A DNA stretch of 43,868 nt, taken from NCBI GenBank assembly GCA_031421935.1, contig JANOPQ010000205.1, positions 1 to 43,868 on the forward strand, read 5' to 3'. The notes beneath the pieces were generated by a model that saw nothing but the letters and a program-made list of their open reading frames with translations, had not been told where the DNA came from and did no database searches. Of this stretch, positions 1 to 7,335 are shown one piece after another (positions within the stretch are counted from its first letter, which is position 1; each line of letters starts with the position of its first letter). Source of the stretch: JAJTFW01 sp031421935 (GTDB lineage Bacteria; Bacteroidota; Bacteroidia; AKYH767-A; OLB10). Made by a program: the position numbers and the translations under genes.

Positions 1-1770
1 AACTATCGCTTTACTTTGATATGTGCTGTATGTCGCGAGCAAGGCCGTATGTTCTTCTCCATAGCGACGAAAAATATACGCGGTGAGATCATCGCGATCC
101 TTCCAGCTAAAATCGAGATCGAAGTCGGGCGGGTTTTGTCGAAAGGGATTAATAAATCGTTCGAAGTATAAATCGAGGTCGATGGGATCCACGTCCGTGA
201 TGCGCAAACAGTAGGCGACGATGCTGTTGGCGCCACTGCCTCTTCCTACGTAGAAATACCCGCGTCGTTGTGCATAACGCACGATGTCCCAGTTGATGAG
301 AAAGTAGGCTGCGAAACCGAGCTCGTTAATCATGCGTAATTCTTTTTCTACGCGTTCACGAATCGCTGGTGAAATTATTTTTCCGAAGCGATACTCTACT
401 CCTTTCCATGTTTCGCGGTTGAGCAGTTCGGTGTCGATGCCTTTACTACCGCTAAATGTTTTTTTGTTTTTGGGTTCGTGGAAGTCGAAAGCGATGTGAC
501 ATTCGCTCAATACTTTTTCCGTGTTGTGGAGAAGTTGTGGAAAATCTTTATAACGGTCGCGGATATCCGAAATAGGGAGCATTACTTCTTCACGACTACA
601 ATTCACATTGGGCGGAACTCTGCTGAGAAGTGTATTGTGTCCGATGGCGCAAAGGAGTCGATGAATATTAAAATCCGTTTTATTGCGCACGGTCACGGGC
701 CATAGGATAATACAGCGGTGGAGGAGGTCTTTAAATTTAGAAAAAGGAAGTCGGGATAAATCGGAAGGCGCTATTCCGTAGTAGATGTATTCCGTATCGC
801 GCAGTTTTTTCCGTTTCCCTTGTCCTTTCAGACGGGGCGATTGTTCGTGCTGTGGTTCTCTGTTTTGTTCCTTCGCTGCGATTTCTCTCGCCGTAATAAA
901 AATTTCTTCTGCGGTTAATTGGGAGTTTTTTTTTGATGTACGAAAAGCAGCAATGGGCGCGATGGTTTTCTCTGAATAAATGGGCGAGTCATTCGACCCA
1001 TTATTTTCCCCGACAAAATTTTCATGTTTCTTATTCGAAGGAATAGCGACATCTTCTTGCATCTCTTCACGCACTTCGCTCTCACTCTCGCTCTCATTCT
1101 CACTCTCCCATCTCCCCTGAAGTACTCCGCTACGCTCCGACTTCAGGGCTTCGCTCCTCTCACACTCACTCTCCCTCTCCCATCTCCCCTGAAGTACTCC
1201 GCTACGCTCCGATTTCAGGGCTTCGCTCCTCTCACACTCACTCTCCCTCTCCCATCTCCCTTGAAGTACTCCGCTACGCTCCGACTTCAGGGCTTCGCTC
1301 CTCTCACTCTCACTCCCCTTCTCACACTCGCTCCCACTCTCCCATCTCCCATCTCCCATCTCAACATGAGACGAGAGAGGGGACGATAGTGTAACAGGTA
1401 AGATAACCACAACGTTCCTGAAACATGGAATTTCTTTGGGGACGATGGCATCGCGGTTGCCAGAACTTTCTCCTTCAGCGGCTCCTTGGCGGAGACAATC
1501 GCTGAGGTAGCGGTTCAGCTCTTCGAAGCCTTCGTTATTTTTTGCAATACCGATAAATCTAACGGTATCGCCTTGACGAAACTCAATCCCTACCGCTGGC
1601 TCCACGCCATATTTCGGAGCCAAGCGGATGAAGTCGAGTGCGCCGGAAGTGTTATTAATGTCGGTTAATACCAGCTTTTTTACCCCTAGTCTTTGTGCTT
1701 CCTCCAACAGCTTCTCAATCGAGAGTGTTCCATAATGAAAGCTGAACCAGCTGTGGCAATTGAGGTACAT
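1..1770 (-). CDS. dnaE: DNA polymerase III alpha subunit, second (DnaE2-like) type; 3' part beyond left edge
   Basis: This is the catalytic subunit of a C-family DNA polymerase, inferred to act with DinB in damage-tolerant synthesis. The frame is open for exactly 590 codons from ATG 1770 to base 1, so the C-terminal part is missing. Residues 1-125 form a PHP domain beginning MYLNCHSWFS with TDINNTSG near 36-43, a form I know from short Bacteroidota DnaE. GRGSG is at 509-513, and PDFDLDF at about 548-554 carries the first two catalytic aspartates, D549 and D551 (E. coli D401 and D403). Residues of roughly 130-325 are an abnormal insertion: first a triplicated 24-residue repeat (156-224), then a polar, lysine- and glutamine-rich stretch. 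Family sequence resumes at LRDTEYIYYG. The offset to E. coli numbering is 148 residues although this subfamily is normally short. dinB lies 1055 bp upstream on the same strand. No good ribosome binding site is visible. Confidence 0.94.
   Translation of the reverse strand, partial: MYLNCHSWFSFHYGTLSIEKLLEEAQRLGVKKLVLTDINNTSGALDFIRLAPKYGVEPAVGIEFRQGDTVRFIGIAKNNEGFEELNRYLSDCLRQGAAEGESSGNRDAIVPKEIPCFRNVVVILPVTLSSPLSSHVEMGDGRWESGSECEKGSESERSEALKSERSGVLQGRWERESECERSEALKSERSGVLQGRWERESECERSEALKSERSGVLQGRWESENESESESEVREEMQEDVAIPSNKKHENFVGENNGSNDSPIYSEKTIAPIAAFRTSKKNSQLTAEEIFITAREIAAKEQNREPQHEQSPRLKGQGKRKKLRDTEYIYYGIAPSDLSRLPFSKFKDLLHRCIILWPVTVRNKTDFNIHRLLCAIGHNTLLSRVPPNVNCSREEVMLPISDIRDRYKDFPQLLHNTEKVLSECHIAFDFHEPKNKKTFSGSKGIDTELLNRETWKGVEYRFGKIISPAIRERVEKELRMINELGFAAYFLINWDIVRYAQRRGYFYVGRGSGANSIVAYCLRITDVDPIDLDLYFERFINPFRQNPPDFDLDFSWKDRDDLTAYIFRRYGEEHTALLATYSTYQSKAIV
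1099..1305 (-). repeat. 72-bp tandem repeat, three copies, in frame inside dnaE
   Basis: Equivalent bases fall at 1118, 1190 and 1262, so the period is exactly 72 bp, or 24 codons. Each copy codes ERSEALKSERSGVLQ followed by GRWERESEC (the third diverges at the end). Each copy holds a REP-like hairpin with CCTGAAG and CTTCAGG arms around TCCGCTACGCTCC, joined by CTCACTCTC words. The same CTCACTCTC words make up non-coding repeats at 2440-2556 and 31888-32130, so this looks like intergenic repeat DNA that entered the gene and stayed in frame. Confidence 0.9.
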
Positions 1771-1795
1771 GGAGGATGTTAGCTATTAGATTTTA

Positions 1796-2045
1796 GATAT
1801 TAGATGATCACGATGCTTCGCAATGGGATCTAATCCTTTCTGCTTAAACAGCTAAACTATCTCGGTTCACTCACACTACTAGATAAGAGTCATGAAGATT
1901 TGCTATTAGTCGCGAGACTTCGCGATTGGATATTAGATGATCGTGCTGCTTCGCAATGGGATCTAATCCTACCTGCTTACTACAGACAAACGATCTCGAT
2001 ACTGTCACATTACTACGGACGATTCACAAAGATTTGCGTTTATAG
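1796..2045. repeat. imperfect tandem duplication, unit about 134 bp
   Basis: ATATTAGATGATC plus GCTTCGCAATGGGATCTAAT starts at about 1796 and again at about 1930. Later parts also correspond, for example the CTA/CAAAC-ATCTCG stretch and the AAGATTTGC that ends each unit. The second copy is diverged, so the duplication is not recent. Confidence 0.7.
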
Positions 2046-2356
2046 TTCATCCTTGGACCCTGAGATTTATACCCACGCTAGCATCAGGATTTCTTCAATT
2101 CCTTTACTTGAATCCAAAGAAGCATCATAGTTCCTAGGCCCATCAGGCAGAGTGGCGCATAGCGGAGCGCGTTTAAAATAAGATCGATTGTGTCCATATT
2201 GTATGATTGTATTATGATCAAATAGTATGATTGCAAGATAAACATAAAACTAAATCCTACAATATAAAATTGTGATGACAGGGCTAAGTAATTGGGATTG
2301 AAATTGAAAAAATATTTTTATTGATTGTAGGGTAATCAGACCAATTAAGAATTCAG

Positions 2357-2374
2357 TCCCGATAGCTATCGGGA
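2357..2374. repeat. dispersed 18-bp palindrome TCCCGATAGCTATCGGGA, copy 1
   Basis: This is a perfect self-complementary 18-mer in a gene-free stretch, flanked by AATTAAGAATTCAG. The same flanking type (AATTCTTAATTCTGA) borders copy 5 at 12712. Confidence 0.9.
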
Positions 2375-2439
2375 TATGAATGCAGAATTATCCCCCCCGT
2401 GTGCGATGCGAAATCAAGCTCTTCGCACTCCGCACTCCC

Positions 2440-2556
2440 TCTCCTACTGTCTCCCATCCCCACTCTCCCAACTCCCACTCTCCCAACTCTCACTCTCCGC
2501 CTCTCCCATCTCCCTCCCAATAGCTATCGGGACTCCCATCTCCCACTCAAAAAGCA
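2440..2556. repeat. CACTCTCCC / CTCCCATCTCCC word repeat
   Basis: The stretch consists almost only of variants of CTCCCA and CACTCTCC and includes a degraded copy of the 18-bp palindrome. The same words form the linker of the 72-bp repeat inside dnaE. Confidence 0.75.
2515..2532. repeat. dispersed 18-bp palindrome, copy 2 (one mismatch)
   Basis: TCCCAATAGCTATCGGGA differs from the perfect form by one G-to-A change in the left arm. It is embedded in the CTCCCATC word repeat. Confidence 0.8.
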
Positions 2557-2560
2557 TTTG

Positions 2561-2590
2561 CAAACACTTATAGTCGACTATAAATGTTTG
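2561..2590. repeat. 30-base near-perfect palindrome
   Basis: CAAACA-C-TTATAGTC is followed directly by its reverse complement GACTATAA-A-TGTTTG, with one mismatched pair in 15. There is no T-run on either side, so it is not an evident terminator. Confidence 0.8.
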
Positions 2591-2825
2591 TTTACCGGCT
2601 AATAAAAAAACAATCCAGATATTTACTTCGGGGTGGGGCTGTGGTCTGCCCCGCGCAGTTCGATTAAAGTACGGAATCATTAAAGGTCTCAATTAAATTT
2701 TCTTGCAGCTTGTAGCTTGCAGCAAAAATAGTATCCGAAGCGAAATTTTCATTTCAACAAAAAATCATTTCTGTCATATTCATTAAAGATTTGCCAACTT
2801 ACCAACTTGCCAATTTCCTAATTCC

Positions 2826-4019
2826 TCACGACGACAGTCCATTGAACGGATTAAACCTTCTTAAATTCAATCCCGTTCCTACTGCTCTTTGTACCGCTCC
2901 GTCGCCGAACTTTTGTCGCATCTTATCCATCGCTTGGTAGAGGTTGATGATCTCTTCCGAATCTTCAAAAAGATTGATCTGATGTCCTCCACCTACGAGG
3001 TGACTAAAACGAATGCCCATCAAACGCACCAACATTCTTCGCTCATACAGTTTATCGAAAAGTTCTTTCGCTCTCGCAATGAGGGTGTGATCGTTGGACG
3101 AGTAGGGAATGCGGCATTGTGTGGTGTGCGTATCAAAATTCGAATAACGAATCTTTACGGTAATGCATGCCGTTAGTTTATTTTCGCTGCGCAGATGATA
3201 GGCCAGCTTCTCGACCATCTTCACCAATAACGCTTTTAAGAAAATGATGTCGATGGTGTCGCTGTCAAACGTTTCTTCCGTACTGATGGACTTCCGTTCA
3301 TTGTAGGGCTCCACCGGATTATTGTCGATGCCGTTGGCTTTTTTCCAGAGCGAAATACCCGCCTCGCCCAATACTTTCTCTAACAACTTCACAGGCATCT
3401 CTTGTAGCGTATGTACTTTTTCTACACCCATGCTGCGTAATAAGGTGCAAGTTTTTTCTCCCGCGCCCGGAATTTTTCGCACTGGCAAAGGCGCCAGAAA
3501 AGGAATTTCCGTTCCCAAATCTATTTTTAGTTGTCCGTTGGGCTTGGCTTCTCCCGTGGCAATCTTACTCACCGTTTTGTTTTTTGATAATCCGAAGGAG
3601 ATGGGCAGCTGCGTTTCTTTCATGATCTTCTGCCGCAACTCCGTAGCAAAACTGTAGCATCCATAAAAACGATCCATCCCACTCAAGTCGATGTAAAACT
3701 CATCGATAGAAGACTTCTCATACAACGGAACTTGTTCATGAATGATGTCTGTTACCATGCCTGAATAATAACTGTAACGTTCGTAATCACCACGAATTAT
3801 AATTGCATCCGGACACAGTCGGCGCGCCATCCGAATGGGCATCGCCGAGTGAACACCATAAGCCCGCGCCTCATAACTGCAGGCCGCCACCACACCACGC
3901 TCACTGCTTCCGCCCACAATCACCGGCTTGTTAAAAAGGCCAGGATGCTCTAAGCGTGAGACAGATACGAAGAAACTATCGAGGTCCATATGGACCACTG
4001 TGCGTTCGGGGAGGGACAT
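2826..4019 (-). CDS. dinB: Y-family DNA polymerase IV (DinB)
   Basis: This is a lesion-bypass DNA polymerase of 397 residues. MDLDSFF (11-17) supplies the first catalytic aspartate D12, and SSIDEFYIDLSG supplies D106/E107. The fingers/palm, thumb (helix-hairpin-helix PVRKIPGAGEKT near 179-190) and little-finger regions follow in order. QINLF at 347-351 is a beta-clamp binding motif. I chose ATG 4019 because MSLPERTVVHMDLDSFF matches family N-termini; the frame stays open to 4136 but that extension would overlap the divergent GxxExxY gene and its promoter. The S24 regulator at 4624 points away from it and dnaE follows downstream, which suggests a LexA-like controlled mutagenesis cassette. The palindrome TTTCTAGAAA at 4093-4102 upstream is a possible operator, but that is inference. 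Confidence 0.95.
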   Translation of the reverse strand: MSLPERTVVHMDLDSFFVSVSRLEHPGLFNKPVIVGGSSERGVVAACSYEARAYGVHSAMPIRMARRLCPDAIIIRGDYERYSYYSGMVTDIIHEQVPLYEKSSIDEFYIDLSGMDRFYGCYSFATELRQKIMKETQLPISFGLSKNKTVSKIATGEAKPNGQLKIDLGTEIPFLAPLPVRKIPGAGEKTCTLLRSMGVEKVHTLQEMPVKLLEKVLGEAGISLWKKANGIDNNPVEPYNERKSISTEETFDSDTIDIIFLKALLVKMVEKLAYHLRSENKLTACITVKIRYSNFDTHTTQCRIPYSSNDHTLIARAKELFDKLYERRMLVRLMGIRFSHLVGGGHQINLFEDSEEIINLYQAMDKMRQKFGDGAVQRAVGTGLNLRRFNPFNGLSS

Positions 4020-4053
4020 GGAGGGGGAACTTATTTTGGTTACTGCGCAATCA

Positions 4054-4085
4054 TTTGGTAGGACTGCAATATAAACATATATTTG
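4054..4085 (+). promoter_or_regulatory. Bacteroidota-type promoter for the GxxExxY gene
   Basis: TTTG at 4054-4057, a 20-nt spacer, and TATATTTG at 4078-4085 match the TTTG-N20-TAnnTTTG consensus. The ATG at 4115 follows about 29 nt later. Confidence 0.6.
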
Positions 4086-4114
4086 TAAAAAATTTCTAGA
4101 AAAAACATTTTGCA

Positions 4115-4570
4115 ATGAATGAACAAAGAGCAACACAGCAAAACGCTGAACTTAAACGCAGCGATCGCGGCGGTTACGCAACGGGCGCAGCGAAAACAGA
4201 AAATGAAATTGCGACGCTGATATTGGATTGTGCAATAGAGCTGCATAGGAAGTTAGGTCCAGGATTATTGGAAAGTGCATACGAAGCATCATTAATGCAT
4301 TTATTATTGAAGAATGGATTATATGCAGAGCATCAAAAGGCTTTGCCATTAGTATATGAAGAAGTGAAACTTGATGCAGGATATCGTGTCGACATACTTG
4401 TGGAGAAGAAGGTAATTGTAGAAGTGAAATCTGTTGAGGCATTAAACGAGGTTCACTTAGCGCAAGTAATGACCTATCTAAAATTATCAAAATGTAAATT
4501 AGGACTCTTGATAAACTTTAATTCAGTTAAAGTAATGGATGGAGTTCGAAGAATAGTAAATAAATTATAA
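4115..4570 (+). CDS. GxxExxY family protein (PD-(D/E)XK nuclease-like), copy 1
   Basis: This 151-residue protein belongs to the GxxExxY family, whose function is unknown to me. The signature GLLESAY is at 50-56. D93 in YRVDILV and E103-x-K105 in VEVKS fit a PD-(D/E)XK nuclease core. The family normally starts close to the helix at about residue 28 (TENEIATLILDCAIELH); here the first 25 or so residues are encoded by the left inverted repeat (4148-4193). No other start is available before residue 61, so the extension seems to be used. The gene has a good promoter of its own and lies with its inverted repeats exactly between the divergent S24 regulator and dinB, as if inserted there. A paralogue is at 9614-10024. 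Confidence 0.85.
   Translation: MNEQRATQQNAELKRSDRGGYATGAAKTENEIATLILDCAIELHRKLGPGLLESAYEASLMHLLLKNGLYAEHQKALPLVYEEVKLDAGYRVDILVEKKVIVEVKSVEALNEVHLAQVMTYLKLSKCKLGLLINFNSVKVMDGVRRIVNKL
4148..4193. repeat. left inverted repeat around GxxExxY copy 1
   Basis: The reverse complement of 4573-4618 matches this segment over about 46 bases with short gaps. Shared blocks are TTAAACGCAGCG, GGCGGTTACGCA/AGCGGTTACGCA and CGGGCGC. It is translated as residues 12-27 of the gene. Confidence 0.75.
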
Positions 4571-4572
4571 GC

Positions 4573-4618
4573 TCGTAGCGCCCGCTGCGTAACCGCTGCG
4601 CCGCTGCGTTTAAACTTC
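4573..4618. repeat. right inverted repeat around GxxExxY copy 1
   Basis: The arm begins 3 bases after the GxxExxY stop codon and ends 5 bases before the ATG of the S24 regulator. It is GC-rich and unlike the AT-rich flanks. It therefore forms the whole visible leader of the regulator gene. Confidence 0.75.
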
Positions 4619-4623
4619 GACGA

Positions 4624-5421
4624 ATGATATTCAACGCTAACATCAAACTCCTCCGCCAACGCCGTAAGCTCACCCAAGATCATGTATCCGGAGAGCTTGG
4701 CATTAGTCGCTCCACCCTCAACAGCTACGAAAACGGTAGCGTCCAAAATCCAACACTCGAGATGCTCCTCGCTTTCTCGAAATATTTTCGGGTGAGCATC
4801 GATACGCTCGTCAAGTTGGATTTAAGTAAGCTGAGCGAATTTCAACTCGGCGAACTCGAACGTGGACACGATGTATACGTGACCGGTGCTCGACTCCGTG
4901 TGATCGCTACCACCGTCGATAGCAACAACAAAGAAAATATTGAAGTGGTGCCCATCAAAGCAAAGGCAGGTTATAAAAATGGATTCGCGGATCCGGAATT
5001 TATTCAGAAGCTACCTACGTTTCAACTCCCAATTCTTTTTGGTGATCGTAAGTACCGCATGTTTCAAATTACAGGCGATTCTATGATGCCCATCCCCGAT
5101 AAGAGTTGGGTGATTGGCGAGTACGTGGAAAATTTTTATGATATCAAGGATGGATCTGCGTATGTATTATTAACGCAAGAAGAAGGAATTGTTTTTAAAG
5201 TAGCGTACAATCAAATCAAGAAGAAAAAAAATCTATTATTGAAATCGCTCAATCCGAATTACGATCCCTACGAAGTACCAGCGACAGATATTCGCGAAGT
5301 ATGGAAATTTTGTAATTACATCAGCGCCGAATTACCCGAAGAGTATTGGGCAAAAGATCGCGTATTAAAACGCATCGAAAAAATGGAAGCAGAGATGAAA
5401 GATTTAAAAGGGTCGTTTTAA
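4624..5421 (+). CDS. XRE-type repressor with S24 (LexA/UmuD-like) autoprotease domain
   Basis: This 265-residue transcription regulator is probably self-cleaving. Residues 4-65 form a helix-turn-helix of the XRE/Cro type (QDHVSGELGISRSTLNSYENG). The C-terminal half is a peptidase S24 domain: S153 in GDSMMP is the nucleophile and K192 in VFKVAY the general base. A115-G116 in KAKAGY is a likely self-cleavage bond, as in LexA and CI. A charged C-terminal helix (245-262) follows. Its place beside dinB and dnaE points to control of a damage-inducible mutagenesis cassette; that role is inference. The ATG at 4624 starts right after the inverted repeat of the preceding gene, so no normal promoter is visible close upstream and it may be read from the GxxExxY promoter. 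Confidence 0.9.
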   Translation: MIFNANIKLLRQRRKLTQDHVSGELGISRSTLNSYENGSVQNPTLEMLLAFSKYFRVSIDTLVKLDLSKLSEFQLGELERGHDVYVTGARLRVIATTVDSNNKENIEVVPIKAKAGYKNGFADPEFIQKLPTFQLPILFGDRKYRMFQITGDSMMPIPDKSWVIGEYVENFYDIKDGSAYVLLTQEEGIVFKVAYNQIKKKKNLLLKSLNPNYDPYEVPATDIREVWKFCNYISAELPEEYWAKDRVLKRIEKMEAEMKDLKGSF

Positions 5422-5453
5422 AAAAATGTTTATCAACCAACCGATGAAAAAAT

Positions 5454-5485
5454 CCCCAGCCTAGGGATTAATCCCTAGGCTGGGG
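5454..5485 (-). terminator. perfect 32-base palindrome acting as terminator
   Basis: CCCCAGCCTAGGGATT is followed at once by its exact reverse complement. On the - strand it is followed by ATTTTTTC, giving a rho-independent terminator for yceI. It lies between two convergent genes and could also fold in transcripts from the + strand, where no T-run follows. Confidence 0.8.
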
Positions 5486-5521
5486 TTGGGATGGGTAATT
5501 TTGGAATGGGTTATAAAATAA

Positions 5522-6064
5522 TTACGCTTGCTTCAACAATTGAATCTCCGCATGTAATCTCACTTCTTCACTCACCAAAACTCCTCCTGCTTCGGTTGGC
5601 GCATTCCAATTTAATCCGAAATCTTTGCGATTGATTTTTCCGTTGATGCTGAATCCCGCTTTTGTATTTCCCCACGGATCTTTGGCAACACCACCGAAGT
5701 CAACATCCAATGCAACCGCTTTGGTAACACCATGCAATGTAATATTCGCATGTAGTTTGCGATTTTCACCAGTTCCTTCTAAGCCGGTAGCTTCAATAAT
5801 CATGTGAGGAAATTTCTCTGCATCGAAGAATTCAGCTCCTTTCAAATGCGCATCACGCTGTTCACTGTATGTAGTAATGCTGGCGATGTCGGCAGTAAAT
5901 TTAATTTCTGCATCAGCAAAAGTATCGTCGCTCGCTTCTACCGTTCCATCAAATTTTTCGAAAGCTCCACTCACATTCGTAATCATTAAGTGTTTTACTT
6001 TAAAGCCTACTTCGCTATGCGAAAGGTCTAATGCCCATTTTGTTTTTTCAAGTACTGTTGTCAT
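5522..6064 (-). CDS. YceI family protein
   Basis: This 180-residue protein is of the YceI family, lipocalin-like barrels that bind isoprenoid lipids. The start TKWALDLSHSEVGFKVKHLMITNVSGAFEKFDG and the later KFTADIASI, RDAHLKGAEFFDAEKFP and LHGVTKAVALDVDF are typical. There is no signal peptide, so a cytoplasmic place is likely, unlike periplasmic E. coli YceI. It lies 174 bp downstream of the pirin gene on the same strand. Cytoplasmic YceI and pirin genes often occur together in Bacteroidota. A terminator follows at 5454-5485. Confidence 0.93.
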   Translation of the reverse strand: MTTVLEKTKWALDLSHSEVGFKVKHLMITNVSGAFEKFDGTVEASDDTFADAEIKFTADIASITTYSEQRDAHLKGAEFFDAEKFPHMIIEATGLEGTGENRKLHANITLHGVTKAVALDVDFGGVAKDPWGNTKAGFSINGKINRKDFGLNWNAPTEAGGVLVSEEVRLHAEIQLLKQA

Positions 6065-6215
6065 GATTTTTATTTTTTTAGTTTGTTAATTTATTTTATT
6101 TTTATTTAAATAATTCGTTTGTACTTTTAATCAACTCGAATGCATAAATCAATGGTAAAGATGAAATTCCTGAATCCGGTTCTCTCGATTATAAATTCAT
6201 CCTTTCTAATTCTTA

Positions 6216-6233
6216 TCCCGATAGCTATCGGGA
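6216..6233. repeat. dispersed 18-bp palindrome, copy 3
   Basis: A perfect TCCCGATAGCTATCGGGA ends 5 bases beyond the pirin stop codon, preceded by TAATTCTTA and followed by CTGAATTAA. Confidence 0.9.
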
Positions 6234-6238
6234 CTGAA

Positions 6239-7087
6239 TTAACCTTCGAGAACCCCCATCTTCCCCGACTGATATTCTTCAATAGCCTCTACTAATTCCG
6301 CTTTCGTGTTCATCACAAATGGACCGTAGTTCACAATAGGTTCTAAAATGGGTTGTCCTGATAAGACAACAAATTCACTGTCTTCAGTAGCAGTTAAGGA
6401 AATGGTGTTCCCATCTTCTTGATACCAGATGAGATGTTGTGGCGTCACTTCAAATCCGTCGGTCATTAATTTTCCTTTTAACGTATATACGCTAGCGTTA
6501 TATCCTTCAGGAATTTCAATATCTGTTTTTCCCTCTTTGTCTAGTCTTCCGTGCATCACTAATACTGGAGTTAATAATTCCGTGCCCGACTTTTGTCCTT
6601 TGTAATCACCCGCAATTAATTTCAATCCCGCATCTCCTTCTTTAACCAAAGGAAAATTCTCTCCACGTAAATCCTGATAGCGCGGTTCATGTTGCTTCGC
6701 CGAACGAGGTAGGTTCACCCAAAGTTGGATCAATTCCATCTCCCCGCCTTTTTCTAAAAAACCCGCAGGCACTCCTTCCGAGTGAATCACTCCTTTTCCA
6801 GCTGTCATCCACTGCACATCACCCGCTTTTAAATTTCCTACATTTCCCATACTATCACGATGTAAAACTTCTCCTTTAAAAAGCAATGTCACTGGCTCAA
6901 AACCCTTATGCGGATGCGGAGGAACATAAAATGGTTTTTTAGAAGTTACCTGCGCCGGACCAAAGTGATCGAGCATGATGAACGGACTAATTTGATCCAC
7001 AAACTCACTCGGCAAAGGACTCTTTACGTAGTTTCCGTTTCCGATATGCTTATCCATTGCGGCCAGAATTTTCTTTACTTTTTTCAT
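6239..7087 (-). CDS. pirin family protein (metal-binding cupin, possible quercetin dioxygenase)
   Basis: This is a 282-residue bicupin. The N-terminal cupin carries the metal ligands H58 and H60 in PPHPHKGFEPVT, then H102 and E104 in GVIHSEG, matching the pirin pattern, together with GEVLHRDSMGN. The C-terminal cupin contains the LSGQPILEPIVNYGPFVMNT segment that is typical of the family. I chose ATG 7087 (MKKVKKILAAMDKHIGNG) over the longer frame to 7120 because the longer form would begin inside the promoter. Some pirins oxidise quercetin and others act as redox-dependent regulators; the sequence does not decide. The promoter carries a clear operator-like palindrome, and yceI lies downstream. 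Confidence 0.93.
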   Translation of the reverse strand: MKKVKKILAAMDKHIGNGNYVKSPLPSEFVDQISPFIMLDHFGPAQVTSKKPFYVPPHPHKGFEPVTLLFKGEVLHRDSMGNVGNLKAGDVQWMTAGKGVIHSEGVPAGFLEKGGEMELIQLWVNLPRSAKQHEPRYQDLRGENFPLVKEGDAGLKLIAGDYKGQKSGTELLTPVLVMHGRLDKEGKTDIEIPEGYNASVYTLKGKLMTDGFEVTPQHLIWYQEDGNTISLTATEDSEFVVLSGQPILEPIVNYGPFVMNTKAELVEAIEEYQSGKMGVLEG

Positions 7088-7117
7088 GATTAAACGTTTT
7101 AACGATAATTGTAGGTA

Positions 7118-7149
7118 CAAATATACATATACAATTGTTGTATATACAA
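7118..7149 (-). promoter_or_regulatory. pirin promoter with overlapping palindromic operator
   Basis: On the - strand TTG (7149-7147), a 21-nt spacer and TATATTTG (7125-7118) form a full Bacteroidota promoter. The spacer is filled by ATATACAA-TTG-TTGTATAT (7127-7145, perfect 8-3-8 inverted repeat), which overlaps the perfect 12-mer TTGTATATACAA (7138-7149). A repressor bound here would cover the polymerase site. A MarR/HxlR-type regulator is a reasonable guess, but none is encoded nearby. Confidence 0.65.
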
Positions 7150-7335
7150 GTATTATATCGCTTTAGTCTTTAAATAATTGTTAATCAATGCTAAATGTTT
7201 TGTTTTGGCCGGGGGCCGATGGGCGGAACGTCAGAGACTCAACGCTCAAACCTTTTTTAAAAGCCTATTAAAAGGGGAATCGGGATTTTTTAGAAAGCGC
7301 TGATCACGAATTCCATATTCGTTGGAGGTGCAGAA

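Larger units (their letters stand above)
1771..2825. other. gene-free repeat-rich gap between dinB and dnaE
   Basis: I see no credible gene in these 1055 bases; the short open frames lack coding character. The stretch holds a tandem duplication (1796-2045), repeated TATGATTG words near 2195-2240, two copies of the dispersed 18-bp palindrome, CACTCTCCC words (2440-2556), a 30-base palindrome (2561-2590), a GGGGC/GCCCC hairpin near 2636-2655, GCTTGTAGCTTGCAG (2708-2722) and AACTTGCCAA-type words (2792-2815). If dinB and dnaE were once one operon, this stretch now separates them. Confidence 0.7.

Noticed and set aside
1065..1370. Regular 72-bp repeats as a CRISPR array
   Set aside because: The units are contiguous without unique spacers, and they are translated in frame.
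1024..1389. 121-codon + strand frame with Pro/Leu-rich triplicate repeats
   Set aside because: It is the antisense reading of the 72-bp repeat inside dnaE, whose frame is supported by conserved PHP and polymerase motifs on both sides.
1900..2130. 76-codon + strand frame in the dinB-dnaE gap
   Set aside because: It reads through a tandem duplication, shows no family similarity and no promoter or ribosome binding site.
2376..2692. Several overlapping short frames of Ser/Pro/Leu or Glu/Ser composition
   Set aside because: They are translations of low-complexity CTCCCA words and palindromes, open on both strands only because of composition.
4020..4136. N-terminal extension of DinB up to 4136
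   Set aside because: It has no similarity to Y-family polymerases and overlaps the GxxExxY start and promoter; ATG 4019 gives the family N-terminus.
4152..4490. 112-codon - strand frame opposite the GxxExxY gene
   Set aside because: The + strand frame contains the GxxExxY and PD-(D/E)XK motifs; the - strand frame has none.
5454..5485. Perfect palindrome as an operator of the S24 regulator
   Set aside because: It lies between two convergent gene ends and has a T-run on the - strand, so a terminator explains it better.
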